The notes under the pieces were generated by a model that ran no database searches, had not been told where the DNA came from, and saw only the letters and a list, made by a program, of their open reading frames with translations. Below, piece by piece: positions 27,230 through 35,862 of a stretch of 64,000 bases of DNA (its first letter is position 1; every line of letters starts with the position of its first letter). The stretch spans positions 9,237 through 73,236 of the forward strand of contig NZ_RQTJ01000003.1 in the NCBI RefSeq assembly GCF_003858535.1, read 5' to 3'. The position numbers and the translations under genes were made by a program. The stretch is from Paenimyroides viscosum (GTDB taxonomy: Bacteria > Bacteroidota > Bacteroidia > Flavobacteriales > Flavobacteriaceae).

Positions 27230-28171
27230 ATGAAACCTTTTTTTTCAGTAATAATTCCGCTTTATAACAAAGAAAACTACCTTAAAAATACATTAAATTG
27301 TGTTTTTAATCAAACTTTTGTCGATTTTGAAGTTATTGTTGTTAATGATGGATCTACCGATAATAGCATAAAAGTTGTTGAAGAATATAAAGATGAACGT
27401 TTAATAGTTATTCATCAAAAAAATCAAGGTGTTTCTGTTGCCCGAAATACCGGAATGGCTCATGCTAAGGCGAATTATTTGTGCTTTTTAGACGCAGACG
27501 ATTTGTGGAAAACAAACCACTTACAAGTTTTTTACGATACAATAGCTAAATTTCCAGAAGCAAAAATGTATTGTGGCAGATATGTTACTCAAATTTCAAA
27601 AAACACCTTTATAAATAATAATTTTATTGATATTGACGAAAACTATGAAGGTTATGTAACCGATTTTTTTAAAAGCAGTTTAATAAACCGAGTTGCATTA
27701 ACGTCTGCAGTTTGCATTCATAAAGATATTTTTACTGAAATTGGTGGGTTTGATCCTGCATTAAAAAGTGATCAAGATTTAGATTATTGGATTAAAATTG
27801 CCTTAAAATATAAAATTGCAATTACAGCAAGTACTACATTAACGTATAACTTTATAAATGCCAATAAAAGTTTATCAAAAGACAATTCTAAATACCATAA
27901 ACTAACCGATTTAAACCAATATAGATCGTTTGAAAAAGACAATAAAAGCCTACAAGCTTTTTTAGATATTTACAGAATTGAATATGGTTTGCATTATTAT
28001 ATGTTGGGTTTAAAAGAGAAATCTACCGAATATTTAATGTATGTAGATGCTGAAAATATGAACTATAAAACGCGATTTTTATTAAAATTACCTCCGTTTT
28101 TACTAAATGGATTACTTACGGTTAAACGAAAACTACGCAATTACGGAATAGATTTTACAGTTTATCATTAA
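27230..28171 (+). CDS. Family 2 glycosyltransferase
   Basis: 313 residues: FSVIIPLYNKENYL, VIVVNDGSTDNS, GVSVARNTG, FLDADD and SDQDLDYWI (the ED/QD catalytic area) are all classic GT2 signatures. Donor and acceptor unknown. Zero-base spacing from the previous glycosyltransferase indicates co-translation. Its last 17 bases overlap the 3-prime end of the oppositely oriented GT4 gene, so the two genes converge within coding sequence. Confidence 0.88.
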   Translation: MKPFFSVIIPLYNKENYLKNTLNCVFNQTFVDFEVIVVNDGSTDNSIKVVEEYKDERLIVIHQKNQGVSVARNTGMAHAKANYLCFLDADDLWKTNHLQVFYDTIAKFPEAKMYCGRYVTQISKNTFINNNFIDIDENYEGYVTDFFKSSLINRVALTSAVCIHKDIFTEIGGFDPALKSDQDLDYWIKIALKYKIAITASTTLTYNFINANKSLSKDNSKYHKLTDLNQYRSFEKDNKSLQAFLDIYRIEYGLHYYMLGLKEKSTEYLMYVDAENMNYKTRFLLKLPPFLLNGLLTVKRKLRNYGIDFTVYH

Positions 28172-29228
28172 GATATTGTTCCCACTGATTGCAAATAGCT
28201 TTAAGCTGAAATTGTTCGACAGAATTTTGAGCGTTTTGTTTTAATGATTGATACAATTCTTCGTTACCAACTAACTCATTCATACCATTAATCATTTTAG
28301 TTTGATTTTGATTTTCAATCAATAAACCATTGAATCTATCTATAATAATTTCATTAGGACCAGTTTCACAATCAAAAGAAATTACTGGTGTGTTCATGGT
28401 TAAAGATTCAACCAAAACTGTTGGTAAACCTTCATATTTACTGGTTAGTATCGTAAAAAATGCGTTTTTGTAATAGTTTTCAGTATTTGGTTGAAATCCT
28501 TTGAAATCTACAAAATCTGCAATATTTAATTTGTTAGCTAAAATTTTCATTTCTTCTAATCGAATACCGTCTCCTAAAATAATCAAGCGTATATCATTTT
28601 TCGGCAAAATACTTTTAGCATAACATTCTAGCAAAACATCAATTTGCTTAACATTTTCAAAATCCATTCGTGCAATAGCTAAAATATATTTTTCAGATAC
28701 GTTTAAAGGGGTTTTAGGCAGTTTAACATCAACAAAATTATAAATCGTGGTAGTTTTTAATAAAGGAAAATCCTTAACTACAAGTTGCTCAATCCCTTTT
28801 GAAACACAAATAAAAGGTCGGTTTTTAAATAAAAATTCATTGAATTTTATCGATTTAAATAAATAATTGTAAATGTTTGAACTATGCACGTAATTTAGTA
28901 CCGTTTCCTTATTATAAATAAACTTTTGCCACATAAATTCTGTCCAACCATTTAATCGGTAACGATGATCGATAATTAACTGAAACTGATTGTTTTTTAA
29001 TGAGTTACGAATAGAACGGTACGCTTTAATTTTAGAAAATACACTTAAATTATCAATGTTAAATGTGTGTAGTTTTCCGGTAAACGGATAATCGATTTTA
29101 GATTCTAGCACATATAAATGCACTTCGTAGCCCATTTTTTCGAACAAAAAAGTACTATTTGCCACTACCCGCTCTAATCCACCAGCCGATAAAGAATAAG
29201 TAACCAATGCTATTTTATTTTTTTCCAA
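28155..29228 (-). CDS. Family 4 glycosyltransferase
   Basis: 357 residues of GT-B fold. N-terminal KIALVTYSLSAGGLERVVAN carries the glycine-rich acceptor motif; the C-terminal donor half has ILAIARMDFENVKQIDVLL, LIILGDG and the EX7E-type stretch TSKYEGLPTVLVESLTMNTPVI. The only possible start is TTG (MEKNKIALV); no ATG or GTG lies in frame upstream. Divergent from the next gene with 26 bases between starts, converging with the previous one by overlap, so it is a single-gene unit. Confidence 0.88.
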   Translation of the reverse strand: MEKNKIALVTYSLSAGGLERVVANSTFLFEKMGYEVHLYVLESKIDYPFTGKLHTFNIDNLSVFSKIKAYRSIRNSLKNNQFQLIIDHRYRLNGWTEFMWQKFIYNKETVLNYVHSSNIYNYLFKSIKFNEFLFKNRPFICVSKGIEQLVVKDFPLLKTTTIYNFVDVKLPKTPLNVSEKYILAIARMDFENVKQIDVLLECYAKSILPKNDIRLIILGDGIRLEEMKILANKLNIADFVDFKGFQPNTENYYKNAFFTILTSKYEGLPTVLVESLTMNTPVISFDCETGPNEIIIDRFNGLLIENQNQTKMINGMNELVGNEELYQSLKQNAQNSVEQFQLKAICNQWEQYLNDKL

Positions 29229-29254
29229 TATATTTGTTGTAAATAAAAAAATGA

Positions 29255-30142
29255 ATGTTTGTACCTGTTGTTTCTGTTATCTGTATTTGTTTTAATCACG
29301 AGGCTTTTGTTGAATACGCAATAAATTCGGTATTAAATCAAACCTATAAAAATATAGAATTAATTGTTGTTGACAATGGAAGTTCAGACAATTCTTACAC
29401 GATAATTCAGGAAATTATTCAAAAGAACCCTGCGATAAAATTTTTAAGATTTAGCGAAACAGTCAGCAATACCAAGGCATTTAACACAGCATTTAAACAA
29501 AGTTTGGGTACATATCTTATAGATTTATCGGCAGATGATGTTTTACTTGAAGATTGTATTGAAAATCAGGTGGATTTCTTAGCACAGCAGCCTGATAATG
29601 TAGGTTTAATCTTTGGCAATGCTTACCATATTAACAAGAATGGAACTCGTGTAAAACCTTATTTTGAAGTTGATGAACGAGATAAAGTAACAGATTTTTT
29701 ATTACACAAAACCAACTATTTAAGATTACTTTCAACAGGAGTTATCATGTGTTCGGTTGCATCTATGTTTACACGAAAGCATTTTGAAATTTTAAAAGGA
29801 TACAACGAAGAATTATTTTTTGAAGATTTAGATTATTGGTTAAGACTTTCTAAAGTATTTGAAATAAAATTTTTGGACGTTTTTCTAGTCGAAAAAAGAT
29901 TTTTACAGAATTCCTTAGGAAATCAATTTCATAAAAACGATGAATTTTCTAGAAAAATAAATAAATCACTCCGACAGATTTATAAAGAATCAATGGTACG
30001 AAATACATCTAAAGTTGAACACAAAGCCTTATTAAATAGAATTCATTACAGCATGGATCAATCGCTTAAAAACAAGCAATTAGTAGATTTTGTAAAGCTT
30101 TCCTTAATCGAAATTAGATGTAGATATTATTTGCTTAAGTAA
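29255..30142 (+). CDS. Family 2 glycosyltransferase
   Basis: 295 residues: VSVICICFNHEAFVEYAINSVLNQTY, LIVVDNGSSDNS, LSADDVL (DxD-like) and FFEDLDYWLRLSKVF are GT2 features, similar to rhamnosyl- and other bacterial glycan transferases. Start chosen at the ATG giving MFVPVVSV; a second ATG 4 bases earlier is in another frame. The last 16 bases overlap the end of fdtA on the other strand. Donor unknown. Confidence 0.87.
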   Translation: MFVPVVSVICICFNHEAFVEYAINSVLNQTYKNIELIVVDNGSSDNSYTIIQEIIQKNPAIKFLRFSETVSNTKAFNTAFKQSLGTYLIDLSADDVLLEDCIENQVDFLAQQPDNVGLIFGNAYHINKNGTRVKPYFEVDERDKVTDFLLHKTNYLRLLSTGVIMCSVASMFTRKHFEILKGYNEELFFEDLDYWLRLSKVFEIKFLDVFLVEKRFLQNSLGNQFHKNDEFSRKINKSLRQIYKESMVRNTSKVEHKALLNRIHYSMDQSLKNKQLVDFVKLSLIEIRCRYYLLK

Positions 30143-30519
30143 TTTTTAAAATCATTAAACTCGCGAATGTAATCACTTTCATCAAACTCATCAGAAGAAA
30201 CCACCAAACAAACCGATCCTGATGAAAAATTACGCAACTCGCGCCATGTATTAACTGGCACATACAAACCCTCGTTAGGCTTAAATAAATGATATACTTT
30301 TTCTTGGGTTCCAGTATTTAAAACCACTTCAAAACTACCAGAAACAGCAATAATAAACTCCTGCTGGTTTTTATGTGCATGTCCACCACGTTCTGCTCCA
30401 CTTGGAACATCGTACAAAAAATAAACTCTATTTATGGCAAACGGAATGGTATTTCCTTGAATAACAGATAAATTCCCTCGAGGATCTTCAATTTTTGGTA
30501 GTGTAATTATTTTGCTCAT
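30127..30519 (-). CDS. fdtA: FdtA-type dTDP-4-oxo-6-deoxyglucose 3,4-oxoisomerase
   Basis: 130-residue single cupin. Family members move the keto group from C4 to C3 of dTDP-4-keto-6-deoxy-D-glucose, preparing it for FdtB transamination towards dTDP-3-amino-3,6-dideoxygalactose (Fuc3N). Seen: DPRGNLSVIQ, the metal-free active-site strand GAERGGHAHK (His47, His49) and GLYVPVNTWRELRNFSSGSVCLV. Close relatives with other isomer specificity (QdtA) look similar, so the final sugar could also be Qui3N. Last gene of the minus-strand operon; starts right at the stop of the acyltransferase gene. Confidence 0.85.
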   Translation of the reverse strand: MSKIITLPKIEDPRGNLSVIQGNTIPFAINRVYFLYDVPSGAERGGHAHKNQQEFIIAVSGSFEVVLNTGTQEKVYHLFKPNEGLYVPVNTWRELRNFSSGSVCLVVSSDEFDESDYIREFNDFKNYLSK

Positions 30520-31239
30520 TTACAATTTAATTGTTAAATAGTTTTCTAAACTTTTTTTTTCTGATTCCCAGTCGCGAACTATATTTTCTTTAATAAATTT
30601 AGCAGGAATTCCGCCTAAAATTATATTTTCACCTAAAGAACAATAATCTTTGTTTAATAGAGAATTTGTTCCTACCAAGCAGTTATTTGGTGTTACAGTA
30701 TTCCCTTTTATTGTAGAACGCGCACCAATAAAATTATACGAACCTATGATAATCTCTTTATTCATGGGAAGTTTGGTATTTGTTACCAAATCTTTCAACT
30801 CGTGAAAATTGGTATCTGTAATCAAGCATTCATTTCCAAATTGAACCCAATTACCGATTGATATACTTTTAAAACAAATTAATTCGGTACGGCTTGCAAA
30901 AGAGTTTATGTGTCCTAATTTTAACACAGCATCTTTTTTTACATATAATTTAGTATCTAAACCAAACTGAACCTTTCCATTAATTTCAATAACACCGTTA
31001 ATAATCGCTTCACCACAAGAATTTTTTCTTTTAAATATTTCGTACGACTGACCAAATCCAACCAAACCAAAATGCGGCTTAGTATTTAAAACAATTTTTC
31101 CTCTAAATTGCATTATTTTAAATCCACGGTAAACAATAATAGGCAACAACAATGCTTCTTTAAAAGCAAAGGCTTTAAAGTTAATTTGTAAGGTTGCGAA
31201 CCAATTTATACTTAAAAAATGTTTTAACCTATTGATCAA
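30520..31239 (-). CDS. Left-handed beta-helix acyltransferase
   Basis: 239 residues with hexapeptide-repeat character (GEAIINGVIEINGKVQFGLDTKLYV, ISIGNWVQFGNECLITDT, IGSYNFIGARSTIKGNTV, LGENIILGGIPAKFI). Such proteins transfer acetyl groups to sugars. The N-terminal part (SINWFATLQINFKAF) resembles capsule and O-antigen O-acetyltransferases. With fdtA and fdtB beside it, it may N-acetylate the 3-amino sugar (an FdtC role) or O-acetylate the glycan; the sequence does not decide. It overlaps the flippase gene by 4 bases. Confidence 0.75.
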   Translation of the reverse strand: MINRLKHFLSINWFATLQINFKAFAFKEALLLPIIVYRGFKIMQFRGKIVLNTKPHFGLVGFGQSYEIFKRKNSCGEAIINGVIEINGKVQFGLDTKLYVKKDAVLKLGHINSFASRTELICFKSISIGNWVQFGNECLITDTNFHELKDLVTNTKLPMNKEIIIGSYNFIGARSTIKGNTVTPNNCLVGTNSLLNKDYCSLGENIILGGIPAKFIKENIVRDWESEKKSLENYLTIKL

Positions 31240-32702
31240 AATAATGATTTAAACTTATTGCGAATTTTAAAATCTAAAATATATTCATCTATTTTAATTA
31301 AGCTATATCCGGCAGATATTAAAAATACAATGCTGGCTATAATTTTAAAATACATTTTATCAAAAACTAAACTTAAAACTATTATTGCAAAAACTATAAA
31401 TAATGATGCAACAAACTGTTTTTTAACAAAACTACTAATTTTAAAAGCGTATTTTTTATTTGTGTAATAATAAATATAAACTGCCGATAAAAGATAATTA
31501 ATAAAAATGGATAAACCAATACCTATTAACCCCCATTTTTCGTAAAATAAAATAGTAAGCAACGCATTTAGCAAATCACTAACCGCATTTATATAAAAAT
31601 ATTGTTTAAAGTTTTGATGCGATAACAACAAGTAACCTACCGCATAATTAAAACTACGAAAAACAATAGAAGCTAATCCAAAAATAAGTATTTGATTAAC
31701 CGGTAAAAAAGCTGACGAAAATAGTGTTTTTATAATAAAATCAGAAAAAGCATAAATTAATACAATTGCCGGTACTATTATAAGCAAACTTAGTTCTAAC
31801 TGGTTGTTTATTAACTGTACAGATTGTTCACGATTGTCAATTGACTGTGATAATTTTGGAAAGAAAAATTTACCCATGGCAATAAATACAATTCCCAAGT
31901 AAGCAATTATAATTAAGTTGCTGGCATTATAGAAACTTAAGGTTTCTGCGCTAACATTATTAAAGTATGTACGAATTATAAAAAAACATAGAAAACCAAT
32001 AAACGTGTTTAAAGCTAATAAACTCCCAGATTTTATGAATTTTTTAAAATAGATTTTTCGATCTTCTGCAGAAAACTTAACTTTTGTTTTGGGAACGGTA
32101 CTTAATGTTGAATAAAATAGTAATGCCACTAAGGAATTAACAATCATTGCCATTATAATTCCTTGGGTACTAAAAAAGTAATACGCAGCTATTACAACAA
32201 TAGTATTCAGTAGGTTAACAAGAACATTAATGCGAAGTAACTTTTGAAAATTTTGCGATCCTTCTAAATAAATTATTCTACTTTGGGTATAACTTGTGGC
32301 AACAAAATAAACCGATAAAGCAATAAACCAATAAAAATATTCGACCGTTTTAAAAGTTATAAAGCTTAAATTATACGCAAAAATAATGGAGATAATAGCA
32401 GATATAATACCGGTTAGTAATGAAAACTGCGTAACTGCTTTTATTGTTTTTGCATATTCTTCGTCGTTAGCTTTAATCGAAGAAATTTCTCTTACTCCTG
32501 TAAAATTGATTCCAAAGTTAGCAAACGAACCAATTAACTGAACCGCATTTTCTAATAAACCTAATAAACCAAACCCTTTTGTTCCTAAAAAATGAGTAGC
32601 AGCAACATTTGTTATTATTCTTAAAAATAAGCGCAAAATCTCAACCAATCCAAAAAGTGAAGTAGCTTTAAATAGTGTTTTATAGTGTTTTTCTTCTTTC
32701 AT
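31236..32702 (-). CDS. Wzx-type polysaccharide flippase
   Basis: 488-residue integral membrane protein with about twelve or more hydrophobic segments, member of the MOP/polysaccharide-synthesis superfamily. It moves lipid-linked glycan units across the inner membrane. Seen: N-terminal LRIITNVAATHFLGTKGFGLLGLL, typical of Wzx-like proteins, and long Ile/Leu/Phe-rich stretches to the end. No polymerase (Wzy) is in the window. Zero-base spacing to the upstream glycosyltransferase. Confidence 0.88.
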   Translation of the reverse strand: MKEEKHYKTLFKATSLFGLVEILRLFLRIITNVAATHFLGTKGFGLLGLLENAVQLIGSFANFGINFTGVREISSIKANDEEYAKTIKAVTQFSLLTGIISAIISIIFAYNLSFITFKTVEYFYWFIALSVYFVATSYTQSRIIYLEGSQNFQKLLRINVLVNLLNTIVVIAAYYFFSTQGIIMAMIVNSLVALLFYSTLSTVPKTKVKFSAEDRKIYFKKFIKSGSLLALNTFIGFLCFFIIRTYFNNVSAETLSFYNASNLIIIAYLGIVFIAMGKFFFPKLSQSIDNREQSVQLINNQLELSLLIIVPAIVLIYAFSDFIIKTLFSSAFLPVNQILIFGLASIVFRSFNYAVGYLLLSHQNFKQYFYINAVSDLLNALLTILFYEKWGLIGIGLSIFINYLLSAVYIYYYTNKKYAFKISSFVKKQFVASLFIVFAIIVLSLVFDKMYFKIIASIVFLISAGYSLIKIDEYILDFKIRNKFKSLF

Positions 32703-33692
32703 TTAATCTAAATTACAACCCATAAGTTCATAATTTTTCTTAATATCATTGTACCAATTCTGCCAAACATCGAACTTTATGTCAGAATTAGCACAACAGT
32801 TTTTAATCCATTCATCACTTATATCATTAGTGAAATTTAAACCGTGAGTACTTTGGTTATTATACCAAGCTTCGTTTAAGATGTAATTAAATTTAAAGAC
32901 ATCTAATGAATTTCCAAATTTTTCTTTTTGAATATCAGATGCTGTAAACTTAACGGTGGTTTTTAAAATTTCTTGCTTGGTGTTTCCTAATTTAAAATCA
33001 TTTATTTTATATAAAACTTTTGAGATATTAGCCAACTCATCAACTTTATTTTGCGAATTTTTCCAAGTATTTTCGTAATATCGTTTAGAAAAAACACCAC
33101 CAGCAACCATATATAAATGGTAATATTTTAAAAGTTCTAATTTATGATCGAACATTTTAACAACCAAACTTCCTAACTTAAATTTGTTTGTTCTAAAAAT
33201 GGCATCAAACAAAAAAGGATTTTTAGTTAATACTTTTGGTTGAACAATATTAAAATGACTTGTTTTTTTTGTGATATTATCAGAAATCAGTTTACTGTTT
33301 TTTAACCATAAAAATTTTATCATATCCAATTTTAAATCATAAACATCTTTAGTAAAATCTTTATAATTTATTGGTTGATTAAACCACATATCGTCTTCTA
33401 AAAGAATAAAATATTCAGATCCTTTTAAAACTTCATCGCACCAAAAATTAGCAGGAATAACTTTTTCAGGGACTTTATTTAAAGAAATATCTTGACTTTT
33501 CTGCTGGTAATAAGGCGATTTTATAATTTGGACATCAGTAAATAATTCAATAATTTTATTTAAATATTTTTGCGGTGTTCCATCGTCTAAAACAACAACT
33601 CTTCCATCAAAATCATTCAAATAATGATAAATACTGGCAATTGTTCTATGCAACAAATAAGCACGATTAAACGATTTTATATAGATATCCAT
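32703..33692 (-). CDS. Putative glycosyltransferase, divergent
   Basis: 329 residues with weak GT-A features: IKSFNRAYLLHRTIASIYHYL at the start, RVVVLDDGTPQKY as nucleotide site and FILLEDDMWF as DxD-like motif near 95. The second half is unlike the common GT2 family and Lys/Asn-rich. The position between fdtB (1-base overlap) and the flippase supports a role in assembling the same glycan. The family assignment is moderate; donor unknown. Confidence 0.65.
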   Translation of the reverse strand: MDIYIKSFNRAYLLHRTIASIYHYLNDFDGRVVVLDDGTPQKYLNKIIELFTDVQIIKSPYYQQKSQDISLNKVPEKVIPANFWCDEVLKGSEYFILLEDDMWFNQPINYKDFTKDVYDLKLDMIKFLWLKNSKLISDNITKKTSHFNIVQPKVLTKNPFLFDAIFRTNKFKLGSLVVKMFDHKLELLKYYHLYMVAGGVFSKRYYENTWKNSQNKVDELANISKVLYKINDFKLGNTKQEILKTTVKFTASDIQKEKFGNSLDVFKFNYILNEAWYNNQSTHGLNFTNDISDEWIKNCCANSDIKFDVWQNWYNDIKKNYELMGCNLD

Positions 33693-34789
33693 TAATAATT
33701 ATTTATTTTTTCAATGATAAAATCTTGCTCATTTACAGTTAACGCCGGATTTAGCGGAATACTTACAATTTGCTGATGGATTAATTCTGATATTGGAAAC
33801 TGTGAGCCGTGAAACTCTTGCATTGCCTCTTGTTTATGTGGCGGAATTGGGTAATGTATCAGTGTTTGTATTTCGTGTTCCAGCAAATAGTTTTGGAAAT
33901 CTGCTCTATTTTCAACTCTTACAGGAAAAATATGAAATACATGTGCTTCAAAATCATCAATATATGGTAAAACAATCAACGGATTTGTAATTTCAGAAAT
34001 ATATCTTTTTGCAATTCCTTGTCTGGTTTTATTGTCAAAATCTAAATCGGGCAATTTCAAACGTAAAAAAGCCGCTTGTAATTCATCTAGCCTAGAATTT
34101 ATACCTTTATATATATTGTGGTATTTTAGCTCAGATCCGTAATTGCGTAGACTTCTAATGCAATTTGCTAATTTAGAATTATTGGTTGTAACCGCACCAC
34201 CATCGCCCAAACAACCTAAATTTTTACCGGGATAAAAACTAAATCCGGCAGCATCGCCAATAGCCCCAGCTTTTATATTTTCTGCTGTTGCACCGTGCGC
34301 TTGTGCGGCATCTTCTATTAATAGCAAACCAAAATCTTTGCAAAATGTTTTAATTTTCAGCGCATCGTTCACTTGTCCGTACAAATGCACCATTAAAACC
34401 GCTTTTGTATGCTGTGTAACCTGTTGTTGTAAAACATCTAAGGTTAAATTGTAGTTCAGCAAATTCGTGTCGACTAACTTTGGAGTTAAACCTGCATTAA
34501 TAATTGCCAAAATACTTGCTATGTAGGTATTTGCAGGCACAATAACTTCATCTCCTTCCTTTAAAATACCTAATTCTACATAGCCTTTAAAAATTAAAAA
34601 CAAAGCATCTAAGCCGTTACCAACGCCAATACAATGCGATACCTTGCAATATTGTGCAAATTCTTCTTCGAATTTTAATAATTCATCGCCCAATATGTAA
34701 TGTCCTTTGTTAAAAAACAATTTAGTTTTTTCAAGAAAAGCTTCCTGATAAGGTTCATTCAGTTTTTTTAAATTTAAGTACGGAATCAT
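33692..34789 (-). CDS. fdtB: FdtB-type PLP sugar aminotransferase
   Basis: 365-residue DegT/DnrJ/EryC1/StrS aminotransferase. With FdtA in the same operon the likely reaction is glutamate-dependent amination at C3 of a dTDP-3-keto-6-deoxyhexose. Seen: [11 protein letters not shown] (PLP phosphate site), [10 protein letters not shown] with Asp160 and Gln163, and the Schiff-base lysine in [10 protein letters not shown] (Lys189), followed by GDGGAV. RmlA/RmlB, needed for the precursor, are not in the window. It lies 9 bases behind the FemAB-like gene and overlaps the next by 1 base. Confidence 0.88.
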   Translation of the reverse strand: MIPYLNLKKLNEPYQEAFLEKTKLFFNKGHYILGDELLKFEEEFAQYCKVSHCIGVGNGLDALFLIFKGYVELGILKEGDEVIVPANTYIASILAIINAGLTPKLVDTNLLNYNLTLDVLQQQVTQHTKAVLMVHLYGQVNDALKIKTFCKDFGLLLIEDAAQAHGATAENIKAGAIGDAAGFSFYPGKNLGCLGDGGAVTTNNSKLANCIRSLRNYGSELKYHNIYKGINSRLDELQAAFLRLKLPDLDFDNKTRQGIAKRYISEITNPLIVLPYIDDFEAHVFHIFPVRVENRADFQNYLLEHEIQTLIHYPIPPHKQEAMQEFHGSQFPISELIHQQIVSIPLNPALTVNEQDFIIEKINNY

Positions 34790-34798
34790 GTTTTTTGG

Positions 34799-35746
34799 CT
34801 AATTAATATTAAAAGTATAAGTAGGAAATACAATGGTTCGCGCACCAAACTGCTCTTTCCAAGCAAGCAATGAACTGTTTTCTATTGTGGAATGATCTTG
34901 TGACGATGTGCCAAAATCAAAATAATCTGTTTTAAGATTTTGAATGATTTCACAATGAAGCAAATCTAAGCCGCCCAATTTATTATAGCTTGATTTACTT
35001 GCGATGTATTGGGATTTTACAAAGTTTTTATTGTTGAATAGAATAGTTCCAGCGATCATTTCGTTATTTAAAAAAGCTGCATACAATTCAATTTCATCAG
35101 GAAAACGCTCTTTAAGATACATTATCTCATCTAACGAATGAATTGGTTTTTTATTAAAACGCTCTTCTAATCTGGGTAGTAACAAATCGTTCCAAAAAGT
35201 TTTAAAATCGTTCGATTTTTTTATTTCGATTCCTTTTTTTACGGCATTTTTTGCATTTCGAACAACCGATTTTGAAAAAGCAACATCTTTTGTCTTGTAA
35301 ATAACTGATCCTATATTCATTTCTACAGAACCTTCGTAAAACTGATGCAAAAACGTCAATTCATCATTTCCTGCTTCACAATAGATTAATGGTATTGTTT
35401 TTATAATTAATTCCGTAAAATTTTGATCTTTTAAAAAATCAAGCAATGCTGTAAAAATATCCTTGTATAAAGCAAATTTACATTCTTTTTTTACGATCAA
35501 ACTTCCATACGTCAATCCTTTATGACTGTAACAAACCGTATCAATCTTACAAGCTGGTAATAATGCAACCAATTCATCATCTAAAAAAAACATGAGCGAA
35601 AAATCAGAAAACCGGTCGCTATGATATTCCATAAAATCACGTTGAAACAAAAAACACCCATTTTTTGCTTCGTTTACAAAACAATTCCAGTTATTTTTTA
35701 ACTGATTTTCGTATCTTATAATTTTAATAGAATGTTTCTTGATCAT
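34799..35746 (-). CDS. FemAB/GNAT-like acyltransferase of the glycan locus
   Basis: 315 residues resembling the FemAB-related GNAT fold: an N-terminal domain (NCFVNEAKNGCFLFQRDFMEYHSDRF) and a second half (LYAAFLNNEMIAGTILFNNKNFVKSQYIASKSSYNKLGGLDLLHCEIIQ). Such proteins often acylate amino sugars or lipids. As first gene of the fdt operon it might put an acyl group on the 3-amino-3,6-dideoxyhexose; this is inference. I start at the second ATG (MIKKHSIK); the longer form begins with a stray hydrophobic stretch over the divergent promoter region. Confidence 0.7.
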   Translation of the reverse strand: MIKKHSIKIIRYENQLKNNWNCFVNEAKNGCFLFQRDFMEYHSDRFSDFSLMFFLDDELVALLPACKIDTVCYSHKGLTYGSLIVKKECKFALYKDIFTALLDFLKDQNFTELIIKTIPLIYCEAGNDELTFLHQFYEGSVEMNIGSVIYKTKDVAFSKSVVRNAKNAVKKGIEIKKSNDFKTFWNDLLLPRLEERFNKKPIHSLDEIMYLKERFPDEIELYAAFLNNEMIAGTILFNNKNFVKSQYIASKSSYNKLGGLDLLHCEIIQNLKTDYFDFGTSSQDHSTIENSSLLAWKEQFGARTIVFPTYTFNIN

Positions 35747-35802
35747 TATAACAACGAAATAAAACAAAAACAACAACATTTCATAATGAAAGTGAACTAT
35801 TT

Positions 35803-35836
35803 TTTGTTAACATAAAATAATTCTTTAGTATATTTG
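35803..35836 (+). promoter_or_regulatory. Promoter of thrS-infC-rpmI-rplT
   Basis: TTTG (35803-35806), 22 bases, then TATATTTG (35829-35836) followed by C: a good Bacteroidota -7 with slightly long spacing. Transcription would begin near 35842, about 20 bases before the thrS ATG. Confidence 0.65.
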
Positions 35837-35862
35837 CGTGATAAAAAACTTCAATAGTAAAA

